A stretch of DNA of 64,000 bases, taken from positions 26,474,214 to 26,538,213 of the forward strand of contig NC_064433.1 of NCBI RefSeq assembly GCF_023343835.1, written 5' to 3'. Shown one piece after another: positions 39,101 to 53,332 of this stretch. The notes below the pieces were generated by a model. It saw only the letters and a program-made list of their open reading frames with translations, ran no database searches and was not told the origin of the DNA. Position 1 is the first letter of the stretch; the number at the start of each line of letters is the position of its first letter. This stretch comes from Lagopus muta. Lineage: Eukaryota > Chordata > Aves > Galliformes > Phasianidae. Both the position numbers and the translations under genes were made by a program.

Positions 39101-42100
39101 CTCTTTGTATTTTTTTCCATTGCGCCAGCTCACTCACAACACCTTTGCACGTATCAAAATTATTTTTAATGATTAAGAATCATTGAGAATTAAGAGCACA
39201 ACAGTCCCTGATATCACACCTCTGCACTTCCACTGCAGTCTTCACCACTCCTCAGCAATGAATTCTGCTGCCGTTCCCCAGGACGACAGAGCAGGATTGA
39301 GCTCTTTGCTCCCTTCCGCAGCCGCCGCTGCATTCATCACCCAGCCAGCTGGCTGCATCAGTTCCCTTCGGATTCTCTTTCCCTGACTAAGCAGTGCTGC
39401 CATAAAACTGCATTGTATCTGTGCGCTCTGCCCTTCCTCCACAGATGTTACAACTTCAATGGGCATACACAGTCCCTCAGCAAAGCTAAAATAATGCTGT
39501 GCCAAGTTCCTCTTGGCCAAGATACTTCCTGATGCTGATTTTTTTAGAGCAGGTGCCAGCAGCGTACCTTTCCCACCCCAAGGACAGTGCGTCTTTGCTT
39601 CATGCCTCCTGGCAGCCCGCCCTCATGGCATCCAAGTTCCTTGGCTTCAGCATGGTTTCCATATGATCAGGTTACATTATTTTGGGATAAGAAATGACTT
39701 TGGAGCAGGCAGCACCCTCTGGAGTGCAGTCATTTACACTCAACAAATATTTTGCATACACAAATGTATGCAAAAAACAGAAACATAAAACCTACTCTTA
39801 GGAAGAGCTATTTTTCTCATGTGGTGTGGTACAGCAATAGTGCTGAATGAGGCTTTCTGCACAAGCCTCTATCCCATGTAATGAGGTAAGTAAATGTCAT
39901 CTGTCATTGCCTATTGTTTAATCTCACTAGCAGTGATTTTAGGGAGACACTGCCGCCCCAATGGGATGACTTGTAAGAACTGCAATCAGAATTTGGCTTC
40001 GCTTGGTAGTTGTTATCACTGCTGTAGAGTGTACACTAACCAAAGTTGCACTTCTCTGCTGCTTTTATGGCTCCCTGAGTTCACATGTCACCTTAGTGGA
40101 ATGCTTTATAAAGGTGTGTAAGAGAGAAGGGATTAGCACTCGTTAGAGACCCGTGCAGTGTGCAGCAGGGCACACCTCTCACTGCTTTCCTACACAGCAG
40201 GAGAACAAAGGAGTGCAGAGGACAATATGAAACATTTGCCATGTGTTTATCTTGTCAGTACTGCTCTGTGTGGCTGGCATGCCTGTAAGAAAAGTCCCCT
40301 TATCTTTGGCAGGAGCAAATGCCTGCGAGCATTTGTGAGTGAACTGCAGTATGAGTGAAATCCTTCAGATGGCTGTGGCCGCCACATAGCAGCAGTGAGC
40401 TGGAGGCACATCCCCACAGGTACAGCTCAGAGCAATTGCCAAAATGCTCCTGCAGCTTTTATACCTCTTGGCAGTTTTGCCATGGATCCCAGGAGAGAGA
40501 TGGGAGCTTGGAGAGTGGCAGGTTGGCCTTTCCTTGAGGGCATTTCTTACCATGGGGACAAATGCTGACTTGCTGCTGACTCTGCCCCATCTCCACATTA
40601 CTCTGAGACCTCAGTGGCCACACTTTTCAGCCCTGTGGCTTTTATGTGCGTGCAGATACATCCTGTGCACACGAGCAGTTGATTTTTGAGCAGAACCTGG
40701 TTCCCAAGGGTCACTGCACACATCCTGCCCCCACAATAGCCACCATCCCCTCCTCTCCACCTCAGTACCCACTGGAAAGCAGCACCGGATGGCTCTCCCC
40801 CTTTTCCCTCATTCCCTCCTCCCATTCCTTCAGCTGCATGTCGTGCCATCAGAAATTCCTCACTGCAGTGCTCCATTTTCCTCTGTCATTTGGCAGCTCG
40901 GGAGCAGCATATGCTGCAGTTGGCCCAGAGCAGCCATGTGCCAATCGGAGTGCCAGCACCCAGTGCTGTGCTAGGTTGAGCACGGCCTCTCGCAGCGGAG
41001 TGGGCCAGACTGCCTTCCTCTCTCCTCAGGACATGCTGCCCTGCCCTGTCACTGTATTCTACGACTCCTCCAGGAGCCAAATAGCTTTGAAACTCCTTGT
41101 TCTCAGGCATACTTGGTAAAAATAGCCCAGAAGCTTCCAGAGACCTTAGGGGATGAGAGGAAGGTGACAGTGCAGTTACTGTAATTGTGCAGCTCCAGCT
41201 TCTTAGGAATCAGGCAAAAAATGAATCATATTAGAAAATATAATGAGGAGCTGGGTCAGTACCAATACCACCTTGTTCTTTAACCACTATTCACCCACTT
41301 ACCAGTTTTCTTCTCTTATACTGAATTGTGATTGCAAGATCCATGGAGCAAGAAATACATTTTTACTCTCTGTTGTGCCCATTTCAGTAATAAAAAAAGT
41401 AATAACACAGAAATATACAGGGCTCAACTAGGTTCATTCTCTACTGCAACCTCTTCTCACAGAATTGATTGAAAAGCCTGGCACACAGAGCTGTGAACTT
41501 AAACCTCATGATGATTGAAGATGCTGAAAACTGCTCCTTGACCTCTTCCCCTGCTGCTCTCTTCCCCATCTGATAAATTTTGTGCCACTGTGACCTCCAG
41601 ATACAAAGTGCACCAGGTCACCACTCCAAATCTGTTGTCATGGAGTTTTCGTGGCAAGAACCCTTGGGAGACAGCACAGACCTCTTGGTCACCTGAGTGA
41701 CAAGTCACAAGCTGCCCATGGCTGGGACAAAGAAAGCCTGGCAAGGCAGCCGACATGGCTGGAGCATTGCAGTGTGCGTAATGCAGCAAAAAACCTCTGA
41801 ATTAGCACCACGATGGCATTTCTCACAGACCTGTGAGCTAATTGCAGAAGGTGATCTGCTGGCTGGGTGTTGCAAAGGTATAATAAAGCAAGGAAAGTTG
41901 TGTTCATCGTGAGATAATAACATCCCTGGGGTGGTTTGAGGCGGGATGGAGTGATTGAAACCCTGCCTTAATGCTCAGTGCTGGGAACGGGGGCTGAGAA
42001 ACACCTTAAAATAATGAATCAACTTAATGTGGTTAAACTGTTGATTTGAACAGCAGGAAAAATGAGTGATACACGTGCTTGCCACAAGGGGAATGCAATC

Positions 42101-45100
42101 AGGAGGAAGTTAGCTCACACAGGAGGAAAAGGCAGTAAGCATCTATCTGAGATGAATAAATGAAAAACTGGAAACAGAGATAAGTGAGACTGTTCTCAGA
42201 GGTTTTGAATGGGGAGGTATTTATGGTCACTGTCCTGCAGAATGTGCATTAAATTCCCCTGTTGATGGAGCTATTCAAATTAAAATTTATCTTTCTCAGA
42301 TGCAGTGGATAAAAGATGTGGTGCCAGATCCCCATTACCACTCTTGGGAATATTGTGATCCTGTGTTGATGGGTTTTCGCATTAAAGCAATCTTCAAATC
42401 CACACAACCATGGTTTGGCTCTGCCCATAATCTGGACCCAGATGATGGAGATTATTGCTGAGATTTAACATCTGCTGGAGCAGAAGCCAATCTGAGACAG
42501 AGAACTTCACAGCAGCTCTGTTTCTGATTTTACAGAATTCATTTTCACAGCACATGCATTAGGTACCTGCTGTTACCCTTAGTTTGAACCCAATAAATGC
42601 TATGCTTGGCAGAGGACAGAAATAGGTAACACTCAATAACCATCAGCCATCTAACTGCGGCATTAGCTGGCATTGCCTTCGTAAAGTTATCTTCAAAACA
42701 GGGAGACTTTGATGGCAAAAGCTGCACCATGCTCAGCAGGAGCCTGTGAGGAAAGCCTCATGCTATCTCCTCCTACGAATGGCTCCAGTAGGGTGGCAGA
42801 GGCTTAGAGCTGGCTGGGAATGAGCAGATGTGGAAAATCAGATTTGGCTGTAAATCACAGAGTGCAGGGAGAGCTGTCTTACCGTGTGCTGAAACCACCA
42901 GTTGCAATCAGTGAGTGCTTTCAGGGGACATGGGCTGGACACGGAGGCCTGGTACCCCCACACTCCTCTTGGCATGCCCCTCTGCCTGCTTGCTCCGTGT
43001 GTTATGCCAGTGTTGCATGGCACCCAGCAGCACTCAGTAAAAGCTGTTTCTGTTGGTAGGCTGTTGGGGTGCATTGTTCCTGGAGCTGCAGCTTGAACGA
43101 TTTCCCTGCACTGCTGTGGAGCCCTCTGGTCCTAGCCATGCAAGGAAACCTGCACTGGACTGCTCCACCTTGCACCAATTGTGCTTCCCTTATCTGCAGA
43201 TACAAACGAGCTGTTGCCAAAGGCTGTGCTGACAGCTGTGCCTGCCTTGTTGCGATGCAAGCTTTCTTTGTGCATTGCTTTTATTGCTCCCAAGTGACAC
43301 GCTGCCACCAAATGCATCCAGCCAGGGCTGGGATCTGTGCTTGGCTCTCACCTCTTTGCTTCTCATCTGGGGCAGCAGTGGTTCTCCCTTTTGCTATGTG
43401 ACAAATGGCTGATGGGATCAAGCCGTCTCCTGTTGGGAACTACACAACAGCAATGGAGGAAATGAAAACAAGGGAACGCTGGGGCTTCTCACAGAAATCA
43501 GTCACTGAACATCACAGTCTCTGCAGTGTGGCATCTGCCTTAACACACAGTGCTGAGCTCTGCCAGCCTTCACGGAGCAGCAGGGCACAGGCACCGACTG
43601 GTGCAGAGCCCTCCTGCAGGCTGAGTTCAACTCTTCTAAGCTGTTTGGCACAAAGCTGCTTTGCACCCACAGGTGTGGGGAGAAGCAGCAAGCTGTGCTG
43701 TGGGATAGGGTCTGTATCAGCAGGAGTTCCACCTGTGGCACAGCACCCCGAGGAAACCTGGGCCCAAAGGCTGTTCCTGGGCACTGGTGACAATTGCAGG
43801 GATCAGCATTCAATGATGGAGTTGTGCATGCATGCATGCAGGAAGGAAAGGGGCACAGAATGCTTAAGACAGAAAGCCATGGAAGCTAGTGGTGTGTATC
43901 TAAGTTAAAACCAGGTTTGGAGCTGTAAAAGAAAATGTCAGGAAAAGGACTGGGTTATCAGTAAGGAGGCTGAGAGGAGCCCTTGAACCCTGGTTAGGCA
44001 CCCTTGTCCCTCAAATGTGCAACCTAAATGCTTTACAACATAGCTGTGGGAAAAGCTGACATAGAATACCAGAAAATCCCTAATTAGGTGTTAATGGCAA
44101 TTCTGTCCTCGCATCCCACCCCACACCATCCCAACACATTCCTTCTCTTTATTCAGCAATCCATCTTTGTCTCCTGCATCAACTCTGTGACAGCACATCA
44201 CCCCCAACCATGCCTGCATGTGTCATTTGGGCATTTGGATGCTGAGCTTTACAGACCGTGCTGCTCTGTAGTTTAAATTCCAACTGAGTAATGAGACAGA
44301 GAGTCACTGAAACATGTGTCTTAAAGAGAATAAAATACCAGTCCTATCCCCAGCTCCCTTCTGATATTACTACAATGCATCAGACTTAAAGCAGAACTGT
44401 CAGCTACTAAAAGACTGCAGTTTCCCCAGCTCAACTTCCTAAAAGCCATTCCCTTATGGTGCTAGTTCAGAAGCAGCTACAGCTTGTCCTTGACATTCAT
44501 TTTTATCCTACTTAGCTTCAGGGCCTGGGGCTGATGATGACAATGGGCAAAGACTCCACATTCAGGCCAAGGCTAATTAAAACAAAAGGCAAGGCAGGAC
44601 CAGGACCTCTGACGGCCCTCTGCAGATGGGGAGGGCGGAGGGGGCGGTGTGAGAGCAAGTGAGGACTGAATGGCTGCTCATTAATCCCTGTAATGACTGT
44701 GAGGTCCCCACCCAGCAGGTGATGAGCACAGATAATTGGTGGAACTGGGGTTGGGAAAGAGCTGTTAAGAGGAGTTGTTAAAACCAACACACCTTAGTTA
44801 CAGTCTTCAGTCTTGCGTAATCACTGAGTCAGCAGCTCCAATGGGATGGGTTTATTTTTACAGACTTGATGGGCAAGGATGAGTAGCGTGCTTCATTCCC
44901 TGACTGAGTTATACAATAGTCTTAGTGGATGGTCATATACCAACATCAGCAGCGGGAGGGCTGGCAGGGCTCCTCTACAGCCAGATACTCTAGCTGAAGA
45001 TCCGCCTCTGGCTGCCTCTGCCTGGTTTGTTTTATGAGAGGTCTGTTCTCTCTGATTCTGCCGTTCAGGATCCGGTGTCACTTCGGCCCTGTATGTTCTT

Positions 45101-45449
45101 TTACTATAGCACGCCAGTCCCAAGGTGCTGCCATTTGCCCGACCCCCTCCCAGAGATGCTCTGCTGGGAGAGCCGCCTGATGTCCCTCTGGGTCGCAGTG
45201 AGCTCAGTGCCGTGTACTCAGGGCAGTCTAACCAAAACCAGCAATTTTTTTCACTGCCTTCCCTGGAATCAGAGTTTTGGAATTCAGTTCCCAAAATCTT
45301 GTTCAGATTCTTCTGAACTTCTCTTCTGTACGCATCTGAACAAGGAGTACCACTCCTCTGACTCACTCTTTTTTGATGATATGAGACACTGCTCTTGCTT
45401 CTGTATCCCAGACACAGCCCTTGCTCCCCGCTCCCTGCTCGCTCCTTGC
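36116..45449. other. Long intergenic stretch, no supported gene
   Basis: About 9 kb with many short open frames on both strands, the longest being 43405-43908 plus (167 codons), none with a recognisable domain or matching splice partners. I found no CR1 copy here. The content is ordinary AT-moderate avian intergenic DNA as far as I can tell. Confidence 0.4.
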
Positions 45450-45760
45450 TTTTCCTGCAGATCCCCCCACAAACCAGGCAGCGAGATCACGTCAGCCTCT
45501 CCTGCTTTTTGAAGCCAGCTTTTCGTTTTCGCCCTCGTAGGTCGCGCTCTGTGCAAGAATGCGAGTTTCTTTCTCTTTCTTTCCCACCTTTCTCCGCACG
45601 GCATTGTGTGGCTGTTTGAACAAAAGCTGTGATGTGAAGTGAACGGCATTGCGATGTGCTGCGAACGCGCTGGGATTCGGCGATGCCGCAGACCAACAGG
45701 GTGCAGTACCACACTGCACACTGCTTCCTGCGAGAGCGCTCCGCCTCTACCCATGGGCAA
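45450..45760. promoter_or_regulatory. Isolated CpG-rich patch with no assigned gene
   Basis: About 20 CpG dinucleotides fall in roughly 220 bases (45,520-45,740), far above the surrounding 9 kb. A minus-strand open frame of 211 codons (45919-45284) runs across it and several other frames are open too. It could be an orphan promoter, the edge of a solo LTR, or a young CpG-rich insertion. I recognise no LTR ends or coding domain. Confidence 0.4.
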
Positions 45761-46649
45761 AAAGTAATATTCCAATCCCAAAACATGACGTTGTCCCCAG
45801 TTTAGTATCTTCTTCGCAAGCACATGTTGCCGTTCTTTTCTAAATGAATTTGGATTGCACTTAAGTAAGAGTGGGCAGATGGAAAAACGCTTTTTTATAG
45901 AGCCACTTAAACCCAACACTCTTTACCTGTTCAGTTGGAACCCTCACTGTAACAATTACCCACAGAGTGTTTTCATGGTTGCAAAGCCTCAACAAGCAGC
46001 TGGGAGCCTTCAGATGAATGCGTACAGCATGCTGGCTACAAAGCGGATCTAAAGTGATCTCTTATAAATAGTTAATACAGTGTAAATGGAGTATAAAAAG
46101 TAAGAATTGCTGAGCATGAGAGAGAATATTGTCTTACCTCTGCACACCACTGCAGTCAGCCCGAACGCTTTCCCATTTCAATCTTGCAGTTTGACTAATA
46201 AGGCTGTCTGAAAATTAGAGGAGCTGTCAGCCCATATTATTTCCATTACAGCATGCTATGGACTGATGACTCTGGCTGCTGTGCAATGGCCCAGGTCCAC
46301 TGCAAAGCACACAGGAGCTGTAGGCAATGGTGTCCTGGGAGCTTTCTCACCTGCTTGTAGGATGGGGTTTGGCTACAAAGGCTTCTGCCTTTGAAGCAAG
46401 AAGAGATTGTTCCATGTGGTTTTACCACTGTGTGTGGGCTGTGCACAGGTTGTGCTGTAGGGCAGCCCTGCCCTTGCTCAGCCCAGTCCTCACATTTGAA
46501 GAGGGGCCTGGGGAGCCACGGCTGCTGCTGGGGTGCTCCTGTGCAGACACCACAGCCATCAAGGTGAGCTGCAGTAGCAGTGTTGAACAAACAGGATTTG
46601 GTCCCAGGTCTACAGCTTTAGGGCTGGATTAGGTAGTAGCTGAAGTAGA

Positions 46650-46900
46650 ATCATGGAATCTTTTGAGTTGGAAGTGATCCTTAAAGTGCATGTAGTGCCA
46701 TAAACAGCTTGATGAGGTTGCTCAGAGCCCTCTCCATCCTGACCTTGCATGTCTCCAAGGATGGGGAACCGACCACTCTCTGGGCAACCTGTTCCAATGC
46801 CTTGCCTTCCTTACTGTAAAAAAATTTCCTCCTCGCATCCAATCTAAATCTCCCCTATTTAAGTTTGAAACCATTTCCTCTTGTTCTGTCAATTTCCCCT
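46650..46900 (-). mobile_element. CR1 LINE 3'-end fragment, reverse orientation
   Basis: Reverse-orientation CR1: starts AATCATGGAATCTTTTGAG, then TTGGAAGTGATCCTTAAAG, CTCCAAGGATGGGGAACCGA, CTCTGGGCAACCTGTTCCAA, AAATTTCCTCCTCGCATCC and CATTTCCTCTTGTTCTGTC. This order matches the complement of the plus-oriented copy at 27545. It is diverged and 5'-truncated. Confidence 0.9.
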
Positions 46901-48269
46901 TTTCCTATCAATGCATTTCCTTTGTGTGGAGTCTGTCCTGGTTAAATGTGTGCTGATAGATACAGATGCAGCTGTTGCTATTTTAAAACAGTCACAAGGA
47001 ACCCAACTGCCCACAGATATTGATTTATTTATTAGGTTATGCAAAGAAGATACTATTAAAGACCTCTTATCAGAGCAGACAAATGGGGATACGCATTAAT
47101 GCTCTCAGATATTTATTTGCAAATAACATTATTCCCACCATATGGTTTTACTGTTTCCTTCCTGTGTTGTTTGTGACAATATTTCCTATCATGCAGAAGA
47201 CAAGCACAAGGAAGTGAGATTTCAGTTCTTCAGATAGGAGCTCATCCCCAAGGAGAAGCTGCCTTTATTTTTGCAATCTGACTTCCTCTTCTCCACCAGC
47301 TTATCTCCAGCTGCCTGTTTGTCCAGTTGCTGTGCATAGCCCAAAGCAGAAAGAAGCCTTATGGAAGAGGTGCTGCTGCTTTCCTCCGTCTCTCATGGGG
47401 GTCATGAAGCTTGCCTGCCATTTCTTTCCTATTGCACAGTACTGACTGCAGTCAGGAAAAAAAACAAACTAACACACAACTCAAATTTCACTGTAGGACT
47501 AAAAGAGGGAAACAAAAGGATCTTAAATATATAAAAAATGAGGCACTGCAGTGTTCTAATTGTTAGGGAGTTTGTTCATTGAAGTTGACTGTGGGTAGTG
47601 CAGGTTGAAACAGGAGCAATGGTGAGGAATAGCACTGAGCATCAGCCAGACAGAAACCAAGGCAGAGGAGTGGGGGGGCTGAAATCTATAAGAAACATCA
47701 CCTGTGTGCTATTCTGACACTCAAAACAAAACAAAGCAAGAGAACAAAGCCAAGCAAAACTCGTGTCTCACACATCTTTCTGCCTGCTGAGAAAACCCCC
47801 ATGACTGAGCAGAGAAACCCGCCCAAAGTGTGGGCGAATCTGCTGCGGTTCTGAGACCTGAGCTGCTGTGGGATCCCAGGGCATCTTTGATGCTGAGGAA
47901 GTATTTAATTGAGGGAGATTGTGTCAGAGCACAAAAGTAGGATTAAAGGGCTCTGAAAGCCTTTTGGAAGTCTTTGCACTGTTCCTAAAAAGTATCTTTC
48001 CTTTCATCTTCAGAATTTTTCAAACCACCCCTTCGAAAGGTGCAGTAGTGGAGCAGGAGTGGATTAAAATGCTACTTAATGCGCTTTCTGTTTTCTGTTA
48101 ATTTGGTGCTTAATTTCTGTCTTTTTTGGGCACATCCAGGTTATATTTGATGTTTTTGTACCCAAAAATATGTATAAAATCACCCTTCAAAGATAGGTGA
48201 ATTTTTATTATTATTATTTAAGCAGAAAGAGCTGCAGCAATGAGAAATAGGATGACTGCAATGAAAATC
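46901..48269. other. Intergenic DNA between CR1 fragments, no supported gene
   Basis: No domain, splice-linked frames or RNA gene recognised. A TTATTATTATT stretch occurs near 48208-48218. Confidence 0.4.
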
Positions 48270-48440
48270 AACCTCACAGAACACCCTGATTTGGAAGGAA
48301 CCCACGAGAATCACTGAGTCTAACTCCTGGTTCCACACAGGAGCACCCAAAAGTCAGACTATATGTCTGAGAGTGTTGTCCAAATGTTTCCTGAGCTGCA
48401 GGCATTACAGCTCACAAGCCTGCACCCCTTGCCTTTGCCA
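48270..48440 (-). mobile_element. Old CR1 LINE fragment, reverse orientation
   Basis: CTCACAGAACACCCTGATTT, TTGGAAGGAACCCACGAGAA, TGAGTCTAACTCCTGGTTCC and GTTGTCCAAATGTTTCCTGA give the reverse CR1 landmark order, with more divergence than the copies at 27545 and 31506. The far end is uncertain. Confidence 0.7.
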
Positions 48441-49846
48441 CAGTGCTGAAGCATTCATGCCTATGCGGAGGCCACGTTCCTGGTTAGCTGAAGAGGCCAG
48501 GAGCAGCAGCAGGGCTCGCTGGACACCTGCTGCTCCTTTCAGCACTTTGGCTGTCAGTACCTGCACAGACCCCTAGAAGGAAGCCTGTGCACTGCAGCTT
48601 ACTCACATCATATTCCATGTACAGTGCTCAGCCTCTGGCTGCAGCTCAGCAGCCCTGCAGGGAAGCTGCTGCATCGACTTTTGAACAAGTAGTGCCTGCA
48701 GCACTGAGGTCTCCAGGCTGGAGATCTTCTCTTGAAAGCTGTTTACATTGGAAGCAAAACCCACAAAACCAAAATGAGTTACCATAATAGAAGGATGGGC
48801 TTCCTGTGTGATTCACTTCTGGCGTGTGTGTTCTGGTGATGACCTGGCTGAGCAGGTCTGAATTCTGCTCTGTGCTCCCATCAGCATTACGACTCATGCA
48901 GCACACTGTTCAGATGACAGTGGTTTAAAAGGAGAGTTGGATGTTTTCTTTCTCTTTAAGGTTTCTGCAGCAGGCTGCACTGCTCTGTGTAATGTTTGCA
49001 TCTGCAGAAAAACAGGTTACCATCTCTTGGTTGGTTCTGTGAGCAGTGCCCTCAGCCATGAAATGGTGGGGTCAGCGATTTGACCACAGGAGAAGAGTTA
49101 AAATGCCTCATCTGTGCAAAGAAATCAGACTGTCAGAAGGGCAGAGCAGCCAGGACCCAGACAGAAGGACACTTAAGCTGACCATTTTTGTATGAGTTCA
49201 CTGAAAAGAACTATTTGAAACAGCCTCCAAAGGCAGCCAACCATGCGCCACAGCAGGCAGCAGCACACTGCCTTCAGAATCCAGCACCACAGCTCCAAGA
49301 TGAGAACCTGCCTCTCCCTGCCGCAGCCTGAAAGCAATACACCTCAATGCAGAATGTCTGAGTACCTGGCACTGCAGTGTGCTTGTATTAAGATGTGAGC
49401 AGCTGTGACCCTCGCAGAACAAAACTGAGAGCTGATATTTATGTCTTTCAGCCTGCTTAGTTTTGAAAGTGGGGCTTTGCTTAACCCTACCCTGCAGGGC
49501 ATCACTGCCCGGGCTCCTGGGACACTGCCTCTGTGGTGGCCATGGAAGCACACCATCCAACCTCATCCCCACAGAGCTCTCCTGTCCTCCGGAGGAATTC
49601 TGGGCTCTGTGCAGGTCGGTGGCTGGCTCTTCTGCCCGTCTTGCAACAATAATCAGAAAACTCTTGACAGGTTTTCCCTCCACCAGAGCCACCCCTCGCT
49701 GTTTCACAGAGCTTCTTACAAACTCTATAGCACTCAGCTTCTCTACTGAAACAGCTGACTAGCCGGGGCTCAGAGGTCCTACAGAGACAAGTCTGCTTTG
49801 ACACCAACATAATTTTCCATAGGATATCTAATCTTTTTCTTATTTT

Positions 49847-49882
49847 CTATTAAAGAAAGAAGTCCCTTTCTTTCTTTAATAG
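49847..49882. repeat. Perfect 15-base inverted repeat with 6-base loop
   Basis: CTATTAAAGAAAGAA at 49847-49861 is exactly reverse-complementary to 49868-49882, with loop GTCCCT. An RNA transcribed from either strand could fold into a stable but A/U-rich stem. Purpose unknown. Confidence 0.8.
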
Positions 49883-52800
49883 TAGTGCATTTCACTGATT
49901 ACAACAGTTCCTGGCTCCTCGCTGAAATGCCAACTGGTCCATAAATGGCTTCTTAAGCATTTTCTTTAGTGGGCAGTAAGTGAAGTTTTCAACTGTCAGT
50001 TTCTTTCTTTATTGTCATTTATTCAATTCCAACTTTAAGCCGATAAAAGGAAAGCAAAATGTATCTGACTGACCCCAACAAATTTTTGAAATCTTTCATT
50101 TTGCCTCCTGCAAGCAAAGTAATTTATCTAACATTGCTTTTGCCACAAATGGGAACTGCTATCTTGCACCTAGTCCTTGTGCTGCCTTGGTGGGACGATG
50201 CATGCAGGGAATACCACGCAAGCTCATTACAAGCTATTCTATAAAATACAGTATGATAAAATGAGCATGTTTGTATCTGCCTCTTGAGCTCTCTGACAAG
50301 AACCCATTCTGAGCTGCAGTTTTGCTGCAGTGATGCAGCTGTCTCTGGGATTACCGGGCTCCTCAAGGGTGGGTTTGGGGAGTTAAGTGATGAGTGTAAC
50401 CACCGGCAAGGCAGATGCTCAGCTATTGGATGGTATTCCCTTGGGTTCTCAGTGCTTGATTCCCATCTGAAGGTCTAAAAATTCCCTAATTCACACGCAG
50501 TTTACACCACACCTGGGAACAGATAAGGGTTCTATCAGCAGATGGCTGTGGCACATTGGGAAGCTCTCCCAAGAGAGCTGACTGCTGGGAGATGGGGTGC
50601 ATGGTATTTGCAGGATCTTCTGTGCACCTTTTAACTTCTGTAAACATGCTATGAAACATACATTCACCCCAAAGAAGTGCATGTGTCTCCTTCTCCTGAA
50701 GGCACGTGGTCTTATTTACACATCCTGATGCCACAGCCCTCCAAATGGAGTATGTAAGTCACACACAAAAAAGAGAAATTATTGTGCCAGAAGGTAATGT
50801 TCCTTCCTCTGACTCTTGCAGGCCATTGATTGCACCTTAAAAGCACGGAGGTCTGTTATCTGAAACACAACTGGGCAAAGATAGGCTGTGAACTATAGCT
50901 CTACATCACCACACATTTCCAGCAGCCACGCTTCTCAACCAATCGATATTTTAGATTCAAGCTTCTGTAGCTACCTGCAGAGAACCTAATTTAGATCTAT
51001 GTCTTTCAGCCAGCTCAGCAAGGGTTTCAGTGGTTTGTTAGGCAGTATCAAGCTGGGATCCTATTACTTTAAGTTTTCTTTCAGAAAAAAAAAGCCTCTC
51101 CATTTTTTTTAAGGAAATTATGTTCCAATTGCTACATATGTTTCCGAGTAATTTCCCTCTCCCACAAAAGTAGGTGATGCCCTAATAATACCTCTAACAC
51201 TCAGAGAAACTGGGAGCTGGTAAACCCATTGCTGCCAGCAGTGACTTGTGCTGCTGAGGTTTGAATATGCGGGGAGCCCTAAGGAAAGGGAGCCAGAGGC
51301 CAGGACTCTGGGAGCTGAAGCTTTTTTGCTGGTGCTCCCATGGCTCTGCTTCCCTGTGAAGCAAGAACAGGGTGTTCAAAGGAAAAGAATCTTCAAAAGA
51401 GGCAGAGGTAGTCAGTGGACCCAAACCAGAAAGGAAAACATCATAGAAAACGAAAAGCTGGCACAGAGCCTGTTTCCAACAGAATGATTTAACAAAGAGG
51501 CATCCAGGCTGCCCTTTCTCTCACTTGTTTTCTCAGCTTGCTTCTGGGCTCCTACAGCCTGATTTGCAAAAGGGCAGTGTGCAAAAGTCTGTGTGGTGCA
51601 CCTAACTTGCATGCCCCATCTCTGGAAATGCCAAATTTTCAGGGTACTCACAGTAATTAAGCATTTAACTGAGTCCTACTGACTCTGACTTTCTAGTGCA
51701 GTCCTGGGCAAGATGTCAAAGCATTTTTTTGCATCTGTGTATTAAAGGCCATGCCTCCACCCATAGCAAGACGGTCACTGGGACCAGTGGTACCAGTGTG
51801 TGAGTGAGTTTTAGCAAGGACTTGGCAAGTTCAATCTTAATTTCTGCCTCCTTGCCGGTAGGTAGTGAAAGCAGAGAGCCTGATTCTGAAAGGCACTTGG
51901 CACGTCAGCCTATGGTGTACAGAAATTTCAAGAGAGGGTGTTTCATTGGCACAGACTTGTAGCAGACCTTGCCTTGTCCTCCCACCCAACATGGCAATCT
52001 CTTCAACTGCCAACCCAACAAGAATATGCAAGATCTTTGTAATATTCAGACCAAAGGGAAAAATGGGCACGTCTCGAGGATTGCCTACGAGGTACAGTGC
52101 TGTAGCATGAAGCTCTTACTTGGGGGTAGCTCGGAGCTTCTTTGCAGAACTGCCCATGCCAGAGCCATGTACCCTCATTAGTTTTCTATCTGAAAGGTTT
52201 CCAATTTAAACTCAAACCAGACCTGGGACAAGTCAGAGAAAATATTTGTCTAAAAAGAGCCAAAAATACAGCCATGTTTTCACAGCTTCTCTAGCAGAAT
52301 GCATTAAGTTACTGGAGAGTAGCGAAGACTCTTTTTACACAGATGATTAGAGTTACACATATGACCCCATGAGTTGACTGAAGTCAAAATTGCTGAAAGA
52401 TGATAAGAAATATTTCTTCATTCCCACTGGGTAACTATGGATTGCATTCAATCCCGTTGAGCTCCTGTTGAGCAATGTCTCTGTTTGGAAAAGTAAGATA
52501 TTCATCAGCATCCAGTTAATAACAAAGGCAGCACAAGGTCCCACATGAATGCAAATGAATGCACATTGGAGGTAGGGAATGGTTTTCAGTATAATATCCT
52601 AAAACCATTTTCTGCAATCAGGTACCCTTATTAAGCAAAACCAGCATGCAGGTTCCACACGATCCTGCTAGGTTCACCCAAGAAGCGAGGCTTAGGTTCT
52701 TGTTGGGTATTTTTCCCCTCTGCTCAAGCTTAGCCACGACGTGCATATGGCATGTATTGCTTTACTGCCACTGCATTTGAGCATTTTAGCATACTTAACT

Positions 52801-53332
52801 CAAAGACCTGAAAAATGCTGAAAAACACTTCACACAGTTAACACAACGGGTTTCAGCTCAGGTTCATCCAGCTGTTTGTGCTGGAATTTTGGGGGAAAAT
52901 AGTGCCAATCTCCTTGTTTTATTAATGGGCTTAGAATGTAGCTAAATGACTTCCAGGCAGTTCTAAAGAATGATTTTTCTTACAAGGGCATAAGTTTGCA
53001 GTAGATTTTTACCAGTTTTAAGGCTCTGGTGTGCAATAGGTAGGCCTTCTCATTATGACTCTACTATCCTTCAAGTTCACGCTCTAGGTGAGCCCAACAA
53101 CTTCTGTAAACATAGCAGCACAGAATTGGTCTATCCTGGAAAGCATGAGAAAACATTAATGAAAGACATTAGAAAGGTAAAGATGTGGTTTAAGAGAAAA
53201 TTAAGCACGTATCATTTAAACCATTCAGAGGACGTGATTTAGCGTATAGCAGAGCCTGCAGCACTCCAGCAGCAGTAAGCAAAAGCAAATTGTAATTCTC
53301 TGAAACTTTAAATTTTGGCAATTTGTAAGATT

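Noticed and set aside
43822-43840. CATG repeat (GCATGCATGCATG)
   Set aside because: Only about four units; too short to call a microsatellite.
43405-43908. 167-codon plus-strand frame
   Set aside because: No domain, no splice partners, cysteine/serine-rich composition typical of chance frames in moderate-GC DNA.
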